Assembly: GCA_900551945.1 (NCBI GenBank)
Contig: URYE01000014.1
Coordinates: 1 to 42,748, forward strand
Reading direction: 5' to 3'
DNA from: an uncultured Eubacterium sp.
GTDB taxonomy: Bacteria > Bacillota > Clostridia > Lachnospirales > Lachnospiraceae
Length of the DNA stretch: 42,748 bases
Each line of letters starts with the position of its first letter. The first letter of the stretch is position 1. The translations under genes and the position numbers were made by a program. A model generated the notes under the pieces. That model ran no database searches, was not told the DNA's origin, and worked only from the letters and a program-made list of their open reading frames with translations. Of the stretch, positions 18,940 to 28,201 are shown one piece after another.

Positions 18940-19812
18940 ATGCAGGGAAAAATTATTAAAGGAATAGCAGGTTTTTATTATGTTCATGCCAATGGAGTTG
19001 TGTATGAATGTAAGGCAAAAGGAGTGTTTAGAAATCGCAAGATTAAACCACTTGTAGGAGATAATGTTGATATAGAAGTTATTGATGATGACAAAAGTAA
19101 AGGTAATATTGTGGATATTTTAACAAGAAAAAATGAGCTTATAAGACCAGCATCTGCGAATATAGACCAGGCAATGATTATATTTGCAGTTGCAAATCCA
19201 CAGCCTAATTTTAACCTGCTTGATAAGTTTCTTGTTATGATGGATTATCAAAGTGTTCCTACAATAATTTGTTTTAATAAAGCAGATTTGATTACACAAG
19301 AAGAACAACAAAAGTTAAAAGCTATGTATAAAGAATGTGGTTGTACAGTAATTTTTACAAGTACACTGACTAATCAAGGAATTGATGAAATGAAGGAAAA
19401 GCTAGAACATAAAACTACAGCTCTAGCTGGACCGTCTGGTGTTGGCAAGTCGACAATTACTAATCTTATACTTCCAGAAGCCAATATGGAAACAGGAAGT
19501 GTAAGTAAGATTGGAAGGGGTCGTCACACAACAAGACATTCTGAGATTTTTAATGTACATGGTGACACTTATATTATGGACACTCCAGGATTTACATCGC
19601 TTAATCTTCCTCAAGTTGAAAAAGAGGATATACATTTGTACTTCCCAGAGTATGAAAAGTATGAGGGAACGTGTAGATTTAATGGTTGTGTTCATGTTAA
19701 TGAGCCAAATTGTAGTGTTAAACAAGCTGTCATTGATGGTGCAATTGATAAGCATAGATATGATAGTTATGTTGATATTTATAATGAGTTAAAGGCACAG
19801 AAAAAATATTAA
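18940..19812 (+). CDS. rsgA: Ribosome small-subunit GTPase RsgA
   Basis: A 290-residue circularly permuted GTPase that checks late 30S maturation. An N-terminal OB fold (about 1-70) is followed by motifs in permuted order: G4 NKAD at 113-116, G1 GPSGVGKST at 164-172 and G3 DTPG at 214-217. The C-terminal zinc knuckle has C245, C250, H252 and C258. The ribosome site is weak (AGAAG), 27 nt after the kinase stop. The stp-kinase-rsgA-rpe order is standard in Firmicutes. Confidence 0.96.
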   Translation: MQGKIIKGIAGFYYVHANGVVYECKAKGVFRNRKIKPLVGDNVDIEVIDDDKSKGNIVDILTRKNELIRPASANIDQAMIIFAVANPQPNFNLLDKFLVMMDYQSVPTIICFNKADLITQEEQQKLKAMYKECGCTVIFTSTLTNQGIDEMKEKLEHKTTALAGPSGVGKSTITNLILPEANMETGSVSKIGRGRHTTRHSEIFNVHGDTYIMDTPGFTSLNLPQVEKEDIHLYFPEYEKYEGTCRFNGCVHVNEPNCSVKQAVIDGAIDKHRYDSYVDIYNELKAQKKY

Positions 19813-19833
19813 AGCCTTGAAAGGAGTTTATTT

Positions 19834-20487
19834 ATGAATATTTTATCACCATCAATACTTTCAGCAGATTTTAGCAGATTAGGTGAGCAGATTAAGGAAA
19901 TAGATGAAGCAGGAGCAGAGTATGTTCATATTGATGTTATGGACGGTATGTTCGTTCCTAGTATTTCACTTGGAATACCTGTTATACAGTCAATAAGGCC
20001 TGTTACAAAGAAGGTTTTTGATGTTCATCTTATGATAAATGAGCCAATAAGATATATAGAAGAATTTGTAAAGGCTGGTGCTGATATAATTACAATTCAT
20101 GTTGAAGCTTGTGCCGATGTAATGGCAACTATTGATAAAATACATTCTTTTGGAGTTAAAGCGGGTATAACTCTTAATCCAGATACTCCTGTATCTGCTA
20201 TAGAGCCATATCTTTCTAAAGTGGAGATGGTGCTTATTATGAGTGTTAATCCGGGCTTTGGAGGACAGAAGTTTATTCCTGCTTCTATTGATAAGATTAA
20301 AGAGGTTAAGGGACTTTTGCAGAAAAAAAATCTTGATCTTGATATTGAAGTTGATGGGGGAATTAAGCTTGATAATGTTAGAGTTGTGCTTGAAGCAGGG
20401 GCGAATGTGATTGTTGCAGGGTCGGCTGTATTTAAGGATAATGTGGGGGATAATGTTAGGAAGTTTAAGGGGATTATGAGTGTTTAA
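19834..20487 (+). CDS. rpe: Ribulose-phosphate 3-epimerase
   Basis: A 217-residue TIM-barrel enzyme that interconverts ribulose-5-phosphate and xylulose-5-phosphate in the pentose phosphate pathway. Family motifs include the opening LSPSILSADF, HIDVMDGMFVPSIS with metal ligands, VHLMI, MSVNPGFGGQKF, and DGGI near the C-terminus. AAAGGAG precedes the ATG. The stop codon lies inside the left foot of the family B hairpin (20482-20731). thiN, often the next gene in this order, is absent. Confidence 0.96.
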   Translation: MNILSPSILSADFSRLGEQIKEIDEAGAEYVHIDVMDGMFVPSISLGIPVIQSIRPVTKKVFDVHLMINEPIRYIEEFVKAGADIITIHVEACADVMATIDKIHSFGVKAGITLNPDTPVSAIEPYLSKVEMVLIMSVNPGFGGQKFIPASIDKIKEVKGLLQKKNLDLDIEVDGGIKLDNVRVVLEAGANVIVAGSAVFKDNVGDNVRKFKGIMSV

Positions 20488-20731
20488 GTAAGTGACGGAA
20501 AAATGGTGTGTATTTTTTATGTCGATGGATAAGTATTAAGGACTTCTAAGATAAGCTGATGAGAACTTTTATAACGGACGGGTCGGAAAAAATGCGACGT
20601 CGTGTCGCTTTTTCCTAAATTGCACGTCCTGTGCAATTTACCCTGTTCTTTGACAGCTTATCTAAGAAGTTCTAAATACTTACCATATACATAAAAAATA
20701 CACACCATTTTTCTGTATTCTGCCCTTAAAC
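20482..20731. repeat. Family B hairpin, large copy
   Basis: This fills the 291-bp gap between convergent rpe and ychF. The foot is GTTTAAG (20482-20488) with CTTAAAC (20725-20731). A perfect 25-bp stem follows (20498-20522 with 20689-20713). Next comes a 2x2 internal loop (CG against AT), ATGG/CCAT, a bulged A (20529), then a helix to 20558/20654 interrupted by two A-A mismatches in TAAG/CTAA context. The top carries two hairpins: about 20585-20615 (loop GTCGT) and 20616-20640 (perfect 10-bp stem, loop GTCCT). It may also terminate both flanking genes. Confidence 0.85.
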
Positions 20732-20778
20732 TTCTTAATTTTTTGGAGAAGTGTTGGTGGTAAGTTATTTTGATATTG

Positions 20779-21876
20779 TTATACGTTGAAACGGAAGAGG
20801 ATTACGTCACCGTCTTTTACAACGTAGTCTTTACCTTCTAGACCTACTAGGCCTTTTTCTTTTGCGGCAGTATATGAGCCGCAGTCTAGTAAATCTTGGT
20901 AGTTTACAACTTCGGCACGAATAAATCCACGTTCAAAGTCGGTGTGGATTTTGCCTGCTGCCTGTGGGGCTTTTGTGCCTTTTACGATTGTCCATGCTCT
21001 TGTTTCTGTTTCACCCGCTGTTAAGTAGCTGATAAGACCTAATATTCTATAGCTTGCAGCTACGAGTTTGTCAAGACCAGATGAGCTTATGCCAAGGTCT
21101 TCAAGGAACATTTTCTTTTCGTCTTCTTCAAGTTCTGAGATTTCTTGTTCAATCTGAGCGCAGATTACAAATACTTCGCAATTTTCCTTTGAAGCCCATT
21201 CTCTTACAGCTTGAACATATTTGTTGTTAGCACCGTCATCGGCTAAGTCGTCTTCTGTAACATTAGCAGCAAATATAACAGGTTTAGCAGTAAGAAGATT
21301 GTATTCTTTTGCAAGTGCAGCTTCGTCTTCATCTTCAAATTCAAAGTTCTTTGCAAGCTTGCCATCTTCAAGATGTGCAATAAGTCTTTTGATTAATTCA
21401 CATTCTTTTGCGATTTCTTTGTTGTTGTGAGCGGCTTTGCTTTGTTTTGCTAATCTTCTTTCAAGTATTTCAACGTCTGAGAAGATTAATTCAAGATTAA
21501 TTGTTTCGATATCACGAATTGGGTCGATAGAGCCATCTACATGAACGATATTAGTATCTTCAAAACATCTTACAACGTGAACGATGGCATCTACTTCACG
21601 GATGTTTGCAAGGAACTGGTTTCCAAGACCTTCACCTTTAGAAGCACCTTTTACAAGACCAGCAATATCAACGAATTCGATAACAGCAGGTGTAATCTTT
21701 GCTGAGTTGTATAATGCGGCGAGTTTGTTTAATCTTTCATCTGGAACTGTAACAACGCCTACGTTAGGGTCGATTGTACAGAATGGGTAGTTAGCTGACT
21801 CAGCACCAGCTTTTGTAAGTGAATTGAAAAGTGTACTTTTACCAACATTTGGTAAACCAACAATTCCTAATTTCAT
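20779..21876 (-). CDS. ychF: Redox-regulated ATPase/GTPase YchF (Ola1 family)
   Basis: A 365-residue Obg-related P-loop protein that binds ribosomes and prefers ATP in studied relatives. The P-loop GLPNVGKST is at 6-14, G3 is [10 protein letters not shown], the expected NxxE-type region follows (AANVTEDD), and a C-terminal TGS-like domain is present ([17 protein letters not shown], here [14 protein letters not shown]). The start ATG (complement of 21874-21876) follows AAGGAG. It is the only minus-strand gene between two large plus-strand runs and is probably monocistronic. The upstream gap also holds family A copy 3. Confidence 0.96.
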   Translation of the reverse strand: MKLGIVGLPNVGKSTLFNSLTKAGAESANYPFCTIDPNVGVVTVPDERLNKLAALYNSAKITPAVIEFVDIAGLVKGASKGEGLGNQFLANIREVDAIVHVVRCFEDTNIVHVDGSIDPIRDIETINLELIFSDVEILERRLAKQSKAAHNNKEIAKECELIKRLIAHLEDGKLAKNFEFEDEDEAALAKEYNLLTAKPVIFAANVTEDDLADDGANNKYVQAVREWASKENCEVFVICAQIEQEISELEEDEKKMFLEDLGISSSGLDKLVAASYRILGLISYLTAGETETRAWTIVKGTKAPQAAGKIHTDFERGFIRAEVVNYQDLLDCGSYTAAKEKGLVGLEGKDYVVKDGDVILFRFNV

Positions 21877-22005
21877 AATGTATACTCCTTTACTTGTTTA
21901 ACTTAAATTTATAGCAATTCATACATTTCAACATTATATTACAAAAAATGGATTAACTCAACAATTAAATTTATTTGTTATTGGATTGAACCTTTAAGTT
22001 GTGAA

Positions 22006-22158
22006 GATAGTAGGAGTATATAATCAAACACACACCAGTAAAAGTATAATCACATATATTTGTATGCCATCGTCGAACAAGAGTGTTCGCTTCTGTCATA
22101 CAAATATATGTGCTAGTTCTTTTAATGGTGCATTTATTGGTTATATACTCCTGCTATC
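22006..22158 (+). repeat. Family A nested hairpin, copy 3 (complete)
   Basis: Outer arms 22006-22027 and 22137-22158 pair over all 22 positions with two T-G wobbles. CACCA/TGGTG is the next helix. The inner helix is well paired near the apex (CACATATATTTGTATG with CATACAAATATATGTG) and looser at its base. The apex is CGAACA-AGAG-TGTTCG at 22074-22089. It lies between divergent ychF and rsmH, in the 677-bp gap 21877-22553. The rest of that gap is AT-rich; it holds a TGTCGAA at 22269-22275 and a weak promoter-like stretch near 22372-22416. Confidence 0.9.
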
Positions 22159-22371
22159 TTGACGGAAGTTTATTTGATAAGTTAGGAGAGTTAGATTTGA
22201 ACTTATAATGTTAATATATTTACTTAACGTTAAAAAGTTTATATATAGAGTAGGTGGAGTGAAAAAATTGTCGAAAATGCGAATTTATTTATAAATTTAT
22301 AGTTTAAAAATATGGAATGTCAAAGAATTGAGATAATAACAGATAGTTTTTGTATATTTTTTAAAAAAGAC

Positions 22372-22416
22372 TTGTATTTTTTTTGCAAAAAGTATAATAT
22401 TATCTATAAAGTGGTG
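22372..22416 (+). promoter_or_regulatory. Possible promoter and lone MraZ-like box before rsmH
   Basis: TTGTAT (22372-22377) and TATAAT (22393-22398) are 15 bp apart, shorter than ideal. AAAGTGGTG follows at 22408-22416 and matches one unit of the MraZ operator known from Mollicutes; functional sites need several units and I see one. No mraZ gene precedes rsmH here. Weak call. Confidence 0.3.
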
Positions 22417-22553
22417 CAGAATTGCAAATGACATATTTAAATAGTTTGTTGATATACTCGTTATAATGGCGTATTTGACTGTTGCATAAATGCGAAATCT
22501 ATTAATGATATATGTTAATGACAGCACAATATTAAAAAAAGAGGAAAAGAGTA

Positions 22554-23492
22554 ATGGAGTTTAAACACAAGTCAGTATTATTAGAAGAAACAATTGAAAA
22601 TCTTAACATAAAACCTGACGGAATATATGTTGATGGAACTCTTGGTGGTGGTGGTCATTCATATCATATAGCGGAAAGACTTTCATCAAAGGGTCGTTTG
22701 ATTGGAATTGACCAAGACGCAGATGCTATAGCAGCAGCAACAAAAAGACTAGAGCCTTTTAGTGATAGAGTTACTATAGTCAGAAACAATTATTGCAATT
22801 TTGAACAAGTTTTAAAAAGTCTGTCAATTGACAAAGTTGATGGAATTGTGTTAGACCTCGGGGTATCATCATATCAACTTGATACAGCTCAAAGAGGTTT
22901 TACTTACAAAGTAGACGCACCGCTTGATATGAGAATGGACCAAAGACAACAGCTTACTGCAAAAGATATAGTAAATACATATAGCGAATTTGATTTGTAC
23001 AGGATTATAAGAGATTATGGTGAGGACAAGTTTGCTAAGAATATCGCAAAGCATATTGTAGCAGCAAGACAGGAAAAGCCATTGGAAACAACTTTTGAGC
23101 TTAATGAAGTTATTAAAGCGGCTATTCCTATGAAGTTTAGGGCAGTAGGTGGACATCCTGCTAAAAAAACATTTCAAGCAATAAGAATAGAACTTAACCA
23201 TGAACTTGATGTACTTGAAAACTCTATAGATACTATGATAGACCATCTTAATGAAGATGGAAGGATATGTATTATAACATTCCATTCACTTGAAGATAGA
23301 ATTGTTAAGACAAGGTTTAAGAATTGTGAGAACCCTTGTACATGTCCTAAAGAATTTCCAGTATGTGTATGTGGTAATAAGTCTAAAGGCAAGGTTATTA
23401 CAAGAAAGCCGATAGTTCCATCACAAGAGGAATTGGAATTTAATAAAAGAGCAAAGAGTTCAAAATTAAGAGTTTTTGAAAGACATTTATAA
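22554..23492 (+). CDS. rsmH: 16S rRNA m4C1402 methyltransferase RsmH (MraW)
   Basis: A 312-residue enzyme that adds the N4-methyl group to C1402 in the ribosomal P site. The SAM motif [10 protein letters not shown] lies near 26-35. The family blocks [22 protein letters not shown] and the C-terminal [12 protein letters not shown] are all present. AGAGGAAAAG precedes the ATG. It is the first gene of the division cluster, and its usual predecessor mraZ is missing. The long AT-rich upstream gap should contain the cluster promoter. Confidence 0.97.
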   Translation: MEFKHKSVLLEETIENLNIKPDGIYVDGTLGGGGHSYHIAERLSSKGRLIGIDQDADAIAAATKRLEPFSDRVTIVRNNYCNFEQVLKSLSIDKVDGIVLDLGVSSYQLDTAQRGFTYKVDAPLDMRMDQRQQLTAKDIVNTYSEFDLYRIIRDYGEDKFAKNIAKHIVAARQEKPLETTFELNEVIKAAIPMKFRAVGGHPAKKTFQAIRIELNHELDVLENSIDTMIDHLNEDGRICIITFHSLEDRIVKTRFKNCENPCTCPKEFPVCVCGNKSKGKVITRKPIVPSQEELEFNKRAKSSKLRVFERHL

Positions 23493-23597
23493 AAGAAAAA
23501 GATTGTAAAATCAAGATATCCTGACAGATATATAAGACTAAAGCTGGTAATAAGTAGTAGTACTATAAAAGTATAAGTAAGCATGGGAGGGTTAATA

Positions 23598-24116
23598 ATG
23601 GCACAGCGAAAAGGTAATGGAGTCGTCAAATATGATAATAAAAGAAAGTCAGAGGCATATGTTCGTGGAAATACTGTAAGAAAACTTCATATTGCAGAAC
23701 CATTTTCAAATGAACCAATGTCACCTGAGGAGTACGTTGAAAAAAGAAAAAGAAGAACAGCTCAAGAAAAGAAAATAAGACGTGCTAATAGAATGAATTT
23801 CCTTTATACAGTAGCAGTGTTAGGTGTTGTTGCTTTGATGTTTACAATATGTTATCAATATCTTAATATGCAGGCTTCAGTAAAGAACAGTGCGTCAGAG
23901 ATAGCACAGCTTGAGCAACAGCTTGCAAAGATAAAAGCTTCTAATGATGAAGAAGAACAAGAGATTAATGCTAGTATCGACTATGATGCGATATATAATA
24001 CTGCTGTAAATGAACTAGGTATGATATATCCTGAAAGAAATCAAGTTATTACATACGATGCAGGTGTTAGCGAATACGTTAAACAATATCAGGACATTCC
24101 TGAACAGGATAAATAA
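23598..24116 (+). CDS. ftsL: FtsL-like division protein
   Basis: A 172-residue bitopic membrane protein between rsmH and a class B PBP, the normal place of ftsL. A basic cytoplasmic N-terminus is followed by one membrane segment (about 68-89) and a coiled coil (about 90-125, with the SEIAQLEQQLAKIKAS heptad pattern). The short extracellular tail contains AVNELGMIYPERNQVITYD, the conserved end of the FtsL/DivIC group. I start at ATG 23598, with GGGAGG at about 23585-23590; ATG 23583 overlaps that site. FtsL sequence is weakly conserved, so the call rests on topology and position. Confidence 0.8.
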   Translation: MAQRKGNGVVKYDNKRKSEAYVRGNTVRKLHIAEPFSNEPMSPEEYVEKRKRRTAQEKKIRRANRMNFLYTVAVLGVVALMFTICYQYLNMQASVKNSASEIAQLEQQLAKIKASNDEEEQEINASIDYDAIYNTAVNELGMIYPERNQVITYDAGVSEYVKQYQDIPEQDK

Positions 24117-24294
24117 TTATATAAATGATTGAATGAAGCTTATTTCGTTAAAATATATTGTTTAATCTTTGATTGTGTGTTAATCTTTTGAAAATTTACA
24201 GATAATGAAAAAATATTTCAAATGCTTTTGCAGATGGAATAGTGATGATGACACATGGAGTATATTTAAAAATTCTCAGGAAATGGTGATTTTA

Positions 24295-26238
24295 ATGAAC
24301 GATAATAATAATAGAGGTAGAACAAGAACTGACAGACAAAGAATGAGCAGACGAAAAGAGAATAAATACCGAAGAAAAAAGGCGATGCTTAAAAGAGTGA
24401 ATAAGAAATTAAGCGTCGCTTTTGGTATTTTAGCAGTAATGCTTTTAGTGCTTATATGGAGAATAGCATCAATTAATTACAAAGATGGCGATAAGTATTC
24501 AAAAGCAGTATTAGACCATCAGTCATATACGTCTACACAGATTTCATATAAGCGAGGTCAAATTCAAGACCGTAATGGAACGGTGTTTGCATATAGCGAA
24601 AAAGTATATAATCTTATATTTGACCCAAAGATTGTATTATCTGATGAAAGATTTAAAGAGCCAACACTTAATGCACTAGATAAGTGTTTTGGTTCTTTAG
24701 GGATTACTCGTGAAAAGTTAGAAAATATTCTTGCAACAAAGCCCGATAGTAGATATGAACAGTTATATAAGACACTTACAAGTGACCAGGTTGCTGAATT
24801 TAAGGATATGTTAAGTGATACAGAGAATAATCCATTTATTAAGGGTGTGTGGTTTGAAGACTCATACATAAGAAAGTATCCATTTTCAACTCTTGCTTGT
24901 AATGTTGTAGGTTATGCAAGTAGTGCTAACGGTGGTGAGCTTGGACTTGAGTATTATTATGATGACGAATTGTCAGGTGTTGATGGTGTATCGTACAGTT
25001 ATGTTGATGACAATCTCGATGTAAAAGAAACGACTAAGAATGCAACAGATGGTAATAACATAGTAACAACAATTGATTATGGTGTACAAAGTATTATTGA
25101 AAAACGTATCAAAGCATACAACGATGTGAGTCCATCAAAAACTACAGCAGTTCTTGTAATGGACCCTAATAATGGCGAGGTTCTTGGAATGGCAAGTACA
25201 CCATTTTTTGACCTTAATCAGCCTAGAAGTCTTACAGGTGTATATTCAGATGAAGCTATTGCAAAGATGACAGATGAACAAAAGTCAGAAGCTTTGTATA
25301 CAGCATGGAAAAATTATTGTATTTCTAATATTTATGAGCCGGGTTCAACGTTTAAGCCTTTTACGGTAGCGGCAGGGCTTGAAGAAGGAATAATACACGA
25401 TGGAGATACACTTTATTGTAATGGATATGAAGTTGTTGGCGGATATACAATAAAGTGCCATGTTGCAAGTACAATAGGAAAACATGGTGAATTAACAATA
25501 GAAGAAGCTCTTATGCAGTCTTGTAATCCAGCTATGATGCAGATAGCAGCAAAGCTTGGCAATGTAAGATTTGCACAGTATCAATCACTTTTTGGCTTTG
25601 GTGCTAAGACTGGAATTGACCTCCCAGGTGAAGAAATGGGTATTACAAAGTCAGAAGATATGATAGAAACTGACGTTGCAACTAATTCATTTGGACAAGG
25701 TGTTAATGTTAATATGGTACAGATGGCGGCTGCTTTCAGTTCACTTATTAATGGTGGCAATTATTATCAGCCACACGTTGTAAAAAGAATTGAAAAGCCT
25801 TCAGGGGAAGTTGTCAAAACTTTTGATGCTACTTTAGTAAAACAGACTGTAACAAGTTCTACATCACAGTATTTGAAACGTTATCTTAAGTCAACAGTAG
25901 ATGCAGGCCTTGCTATGAAGGCAGGTGTTACAGGCTATTCAATTGGTGGTAAGACTGGTACTGCGGAAAAAATACCGAGGTCAGACCACAGATGGCTTAT
26001 ATCATTTATAGGCTTTGCACCAGTTGATAATCCTAAGTTTGTAATATATGTAATAATTGATGAGCCTGATGGAACAACAGGAACATCAGGAAGTTCAGGA
26101 GATGTGCTTACATTGTCGCATGATATATTAACAGACTTACTTCCATATATGAATGTTTATAAAGATATTCAAGCAGAAGAAGTTGATACATCAGAGGCAG
26201 AAGTTGAGCAGACAGTTCATACTGATATAGAGAATTAG
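24295..26238 (+). CDS. ftsI: Class B penicillin-binding protein, FtsI/PBP2B-like
   Basis: A 647-residue septal transpeptidase. The basic N-terminus leads into one membrane anchor (about 40-60). The PBP dimerisation domain follows, with RGQIQDRNG near its start. The transpeptidase motifs are complete: S351-T-F-K354, S409-C-N411 and K553-T-G555. No PASTA domain is present. I start at ATG 24295, five nt after GGTGA; the frame is open from 24205, but the extra 30 residues look non-coding and lack a ribosome site. It follows ftsL and would act with FtsW at the division septum. Family B copy 2 follows its stop. Confidence 0.92.
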   Translation: MNDNNNRGRTRTDRQRMSRRKENKYRRKKAMLKRVNKKLSVAFGILAVMLLVLIWRIASINYKDGDKYSKAVLDHQSYTSTQISYKRGQIQDRNGTVFAYSEKVYNLIFDPKIVLSDERFKEPTLNALDKCFGSLGITREKLENILATKPDSRYEQLYKTLTSDQVAEFKDMLSDTENNPFIKGVWFEDSYIRKYPFSTLACNVVGYASSANGGELGLEYYYDDELSGVDGVSYSYVDDNLDVKETTKNATDGNNIVTTIDYGVQSIIEKRIKAYNDVSPSKTTAVLVMDPNNGEVLGMASTPFFDLNQPRSLTGVYSDEAIAKMTDEQKSEALYTAWKNYCISNIYEPGSTFKPFTVAAGLEEGIIHDGDTLYCNGYEVVGGYTIKCHVASTIGKHGELTIEEALMQSCNPAMMQIAAKLGNVRFAQYQSLFGFGAKTGIDLPGEEMGITKSEDMIETDVATNSFGQGVNVNMVQMAAAFSSLINGGNYYQPHVVKRIEKPSGEVVKTFDATLVKQTVTSSTSQYLKRYLKSTVDAGLAMKAGVTGYSIGGKTGTAEKIPRSDHRWLISFIGFAPVDNPKFVIYVIIDEPDGTTGTSGSSGDVLTLSHDILTDLLPYMNVYKDIQAEEVDTSEAEVEQTVHTDIEN

Positions 26239-26245
26239 GGACTAG

Positions 26246-26340
26246 GTAAGTAGGAAGATAATTTTATAGTTGATGGATAAAAGCTAAGAACTACTAAGCT
26301 TTTGCCATATACTATAAAATGATCTTCCTACTTACTTTTT
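26246..26340 (+). repeat. Family B hairpin, short copy with terminator tail
   Basis: GTAAGTAGGAAGAT (26246-26259) pairs perfectly with ATCTTCCTACTTAC (26322-26335), and ATTTTATAGT (26261-26270) with ACTATAAAAT (26311-26320). A 2x2 internal loop (TG against AT), ATGG/CCAT, a bulged A (26277), AAAAGCT-type pairing and an A-A mismatch close on loop AACTA. The same layout occurs in the copy at 20482. TTTTT at 26336-26340 suggests it terminates the ftsI transcript. It lies in the 300-bp gap 26239-26538. Confidence 0.8.
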
Positions 26341-26430
26341 TGCGTTGACGTTGAGAATATTGGTATAAAATAAACTTTTTTAGTATACATAAAAATAAGA
26401 TGTATTATAAAAATACATGAGAAAAGATAC

Positions 26431-26459
26431 TTGACATTATAGTAAAATATTACTATTAT
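26431..26459 (+). promoter_or_regulatory. Sigma-A promoter of the diguanylate cyclase gene
   Basis: TTGACA (26431-26436), a 17-bp spacer and TATTAT (26454-26459) form a near-consensus promoter. Transcription would start near 26466, leaving about 73 nt of leader before ATG 26539. With the terminator-like hairpin before it, this makes the cyclase gene an independent unit. Confidence 0.7.
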
Positions 26460-26538
26460 TAAAATTAGTGTTGTTGGAATGGCGGCGTGAAAAGTTTTAG
26501 TAACTGTATTAAAGAATAGGGTTGAAAGGCTTAGCATT

Positions 26539-28134
26539 ATGAATGAGGGTATATTACTTAATAGTTTATTAGAAAGTAGTAGTGATATTGTATGGATTAA
26601 AAATACAAGTTTAGAGTATACACATGTTAGTGATACTTTTTTAGAAGCTTTTGAAAAAACAAGAGAAGAAATAATTGGTAAACAAAGAAAAGAATATAGT
26701 TTGTTTGAATTTGAAGACCGTATTGATGATTGTGAGATTATTGACAAAGATATAGAGGTCGAAGATGACGAACTTATGATATATAAGGGAAAATATCAGA
26801 TGTTTCATGTAAAAAGACGAGCAATAAAAGATGAGGATGATAATATTGTAGGTCTTTTTGGAACAGCAACTCTTGATAGACATGCTGAAAGCGCCGGTCA
26901 TGCTTTTGAACTTGTTATGGAAGATATTCCTTATGGAATTATTGTAACTAATAAGGAAGGTATGATTATAAAGGTCAACAACAGATTAAGTGATTATCTA
27001 TTAGTTGATGGTGAGATACTTGGGCGTAATCTTTCAGATTTTAATCTTAAGAGAGATAGTCACAAGTATAATGATGCTAAGATAAGTAATGAACAACATT
27101 CATTTAATTACTTTGGTAGAGAATACGGCTTTACAGTACAAAGAGTGCCACTCCACGATTTTAATGGAAAGATTGAAGGAGAAGTACTTGTATTAAGTGA
27201 GTTATCAGACGAGTATGAAAGAGTAAGAAGACAGTATAATGAAAAGTTTTCTAATGCGTTAAAGAACGCCTATGCTGAGATTATAGAGCTTGATTACCAT
27301 ACAGATAGAGCAAAGTGTCTTTCAGATACAGGACATTTATTTGATTTTAGTGATATGTTTAGAACACAAAAAGAGTCTAATCTTCAAGATTTAAGAAAAG
27401 GTATGCGTGAATGTGTACAAAAAGACGATTTAGAAGTATTCGACAGCTTTTTTGAATTTGAGAATATTATTAATTATTTTCATGAGAATTTAAGTACAAT
27501 GATGGAAACTGAATTAAGAGTACTTAATAGACGAGGAAAATATGGTTGGCTGAGATTTTCTGTATCACAGATAAAGAACAGCAATGGAATTGTTACATAT
27601 CTTTGCTGTATTAAAGATATTGATGAAGAAAAGAGAGCAGAAAGAGATAGCTTAAGTACAGTATTTAATAGAGGTGCATTTGTTAAGAATGTAGAAAATA
27701 TTTTGGCTGTAAGAGATAGAGATAGTGCGTGTGCTTTTTATATGATTGATATAGATAACTTTAAGTCAATTAATGATACTTATGGTCATAATACAGGCGA
27801 CCTTGTTATAAGAAATGTTGGAAAGATTATCAATAACATTTTTTCTAAAAAGGCAGTTCCGGGACGTATGGGCGGCGATGAATTTTCAGTATATCAAGAT
27901 GGAATAAATGATACATCAACAGTTTATAAACTTGCAGACCAGATAGTTGATGGCGTAAGGAATATGTCAGAGGAAATGAACCTTGATGAAAGTGTAACAG
28001 TAAGTGTAGGTATTACAATTGTTACATCGGGAAAAGTTACATTTGACGATATATATCAAGAAGCTGACAAGCAGTTGTACTGTTCTAAGAGAAAGTCTAA
28101 GAATTGTTATACAATATCAGAAGTAAAGTTTTAA
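26539..28134 (+). CDS. PAS-GGDEF diguanylate cyclase
   Basis: A 531-residue protein with no obvious membrane segment. Two PAS-like domains cover about 1-115 and 120-230, and a third PAS-like region about 235-360 ends in YLCCIKDIDEEKRAE, a typical linker into GGDEF. The C-terminal GGDEF domain keeps the metal and substrate residues (DIDNFKSINDTYGH) and an intact GGDEF at 445-449, so it should make cyclic di-GMP. The product-inhibition I-site RxxD, expected 9 to 6 residues before GGDEF, is absent (S and A there). It sits between two class B PBP genes and has its own promoter and terminators, which suggests insertion into the division cluster. The ligand of the PAS domains is unknown. Confidence 0.9.
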   Translation: MNEGILLNSLLESSSDIVWIKNTSLEYTHVSDTFLEAFEKTREEIIGKQRKEYSLFEFEDRIDDCEIIDKDIEVEDDELMIYKGKYQMFHVKRRAIKDEDDNIVGLFGTATLDRHAESAGHAFELVMEDIPYGIIVTNKEGMIIKVNNRLSDYLLVDGEILGRNLSDFNLKRDSHKYNDAKISNEQHSFNYFGREYGFTVQRVPLHDFNGKIEGEVLVLSELSDEYERVRRQYNEKFSNALKNAYAEIIELDYHTDRAKCLSDTGHLFDFSDMFRTQKESNLQDLRKGMRECVQKDDLEVFDSFFEFENIINYFHENLSTMMETELRVLNRRGKYGWLRFSVSQIKNSNGIVTYLCCIKDIDEEKRAERDSLSTVFNRGAFVKNVENILAVRDRDSACAFYMIDIDNFKSINDTYGHNTGDLVIRNVGKIINNIFSKKAVPGRMGGDEFSVYQDGINDTSTVYKLADQIVDGVRNMSEEMNLDESVTVSVGITIVTSGKVTFDDIYQEADKQLYCSKRKSKNCYTISEVKF

Positions 28135-28150
28135 TAAAACATAAAATACA

Positions 28151-28201
28151 AACCCCATTAGTATATTAGTAGTATGTATTAATATATTAATGGGGTTTTT
28201 T
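28151..28201 (+). terminator. Intrinsic terminator touching the next start codon
   Basis: AACCCCATTAGTATATTAGTA (28151-28171, 21 nt) pairs along its full length with 28177-28197, with two G-T wobbles; the loop is GTATG. The T-run TTTTTT ends immediately before ATG 28202. The GGGG of the 3' arm is the only ribosome-site-like sequence for the next gene, so the hairpin would hide it. Confidence 0.8.

Noticed and set aside
20488..20778. Large family B copy as merely a bidirectional terminator
   Set aside because: Termination is plausible, but it does not explain the conserved internal loop, bulge and A-A mismatches shared with the second copy, so it is reported as a repeat family instead.
22269..22275. 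TGTCGAA as a Spo0A box controlling the division cluster
   Set aside because: A single 7-mer about 280 bp before rsmH and not next to a convincing -35; it could be chance. The box at 36100 is kept because promoter context supports it.
22314..22433. A 39-codon frame before rsmH (MECQRIEI...)
   Set aside because: No ribosome site, a very AT-driven composition, and it runs through the promoter-like region.
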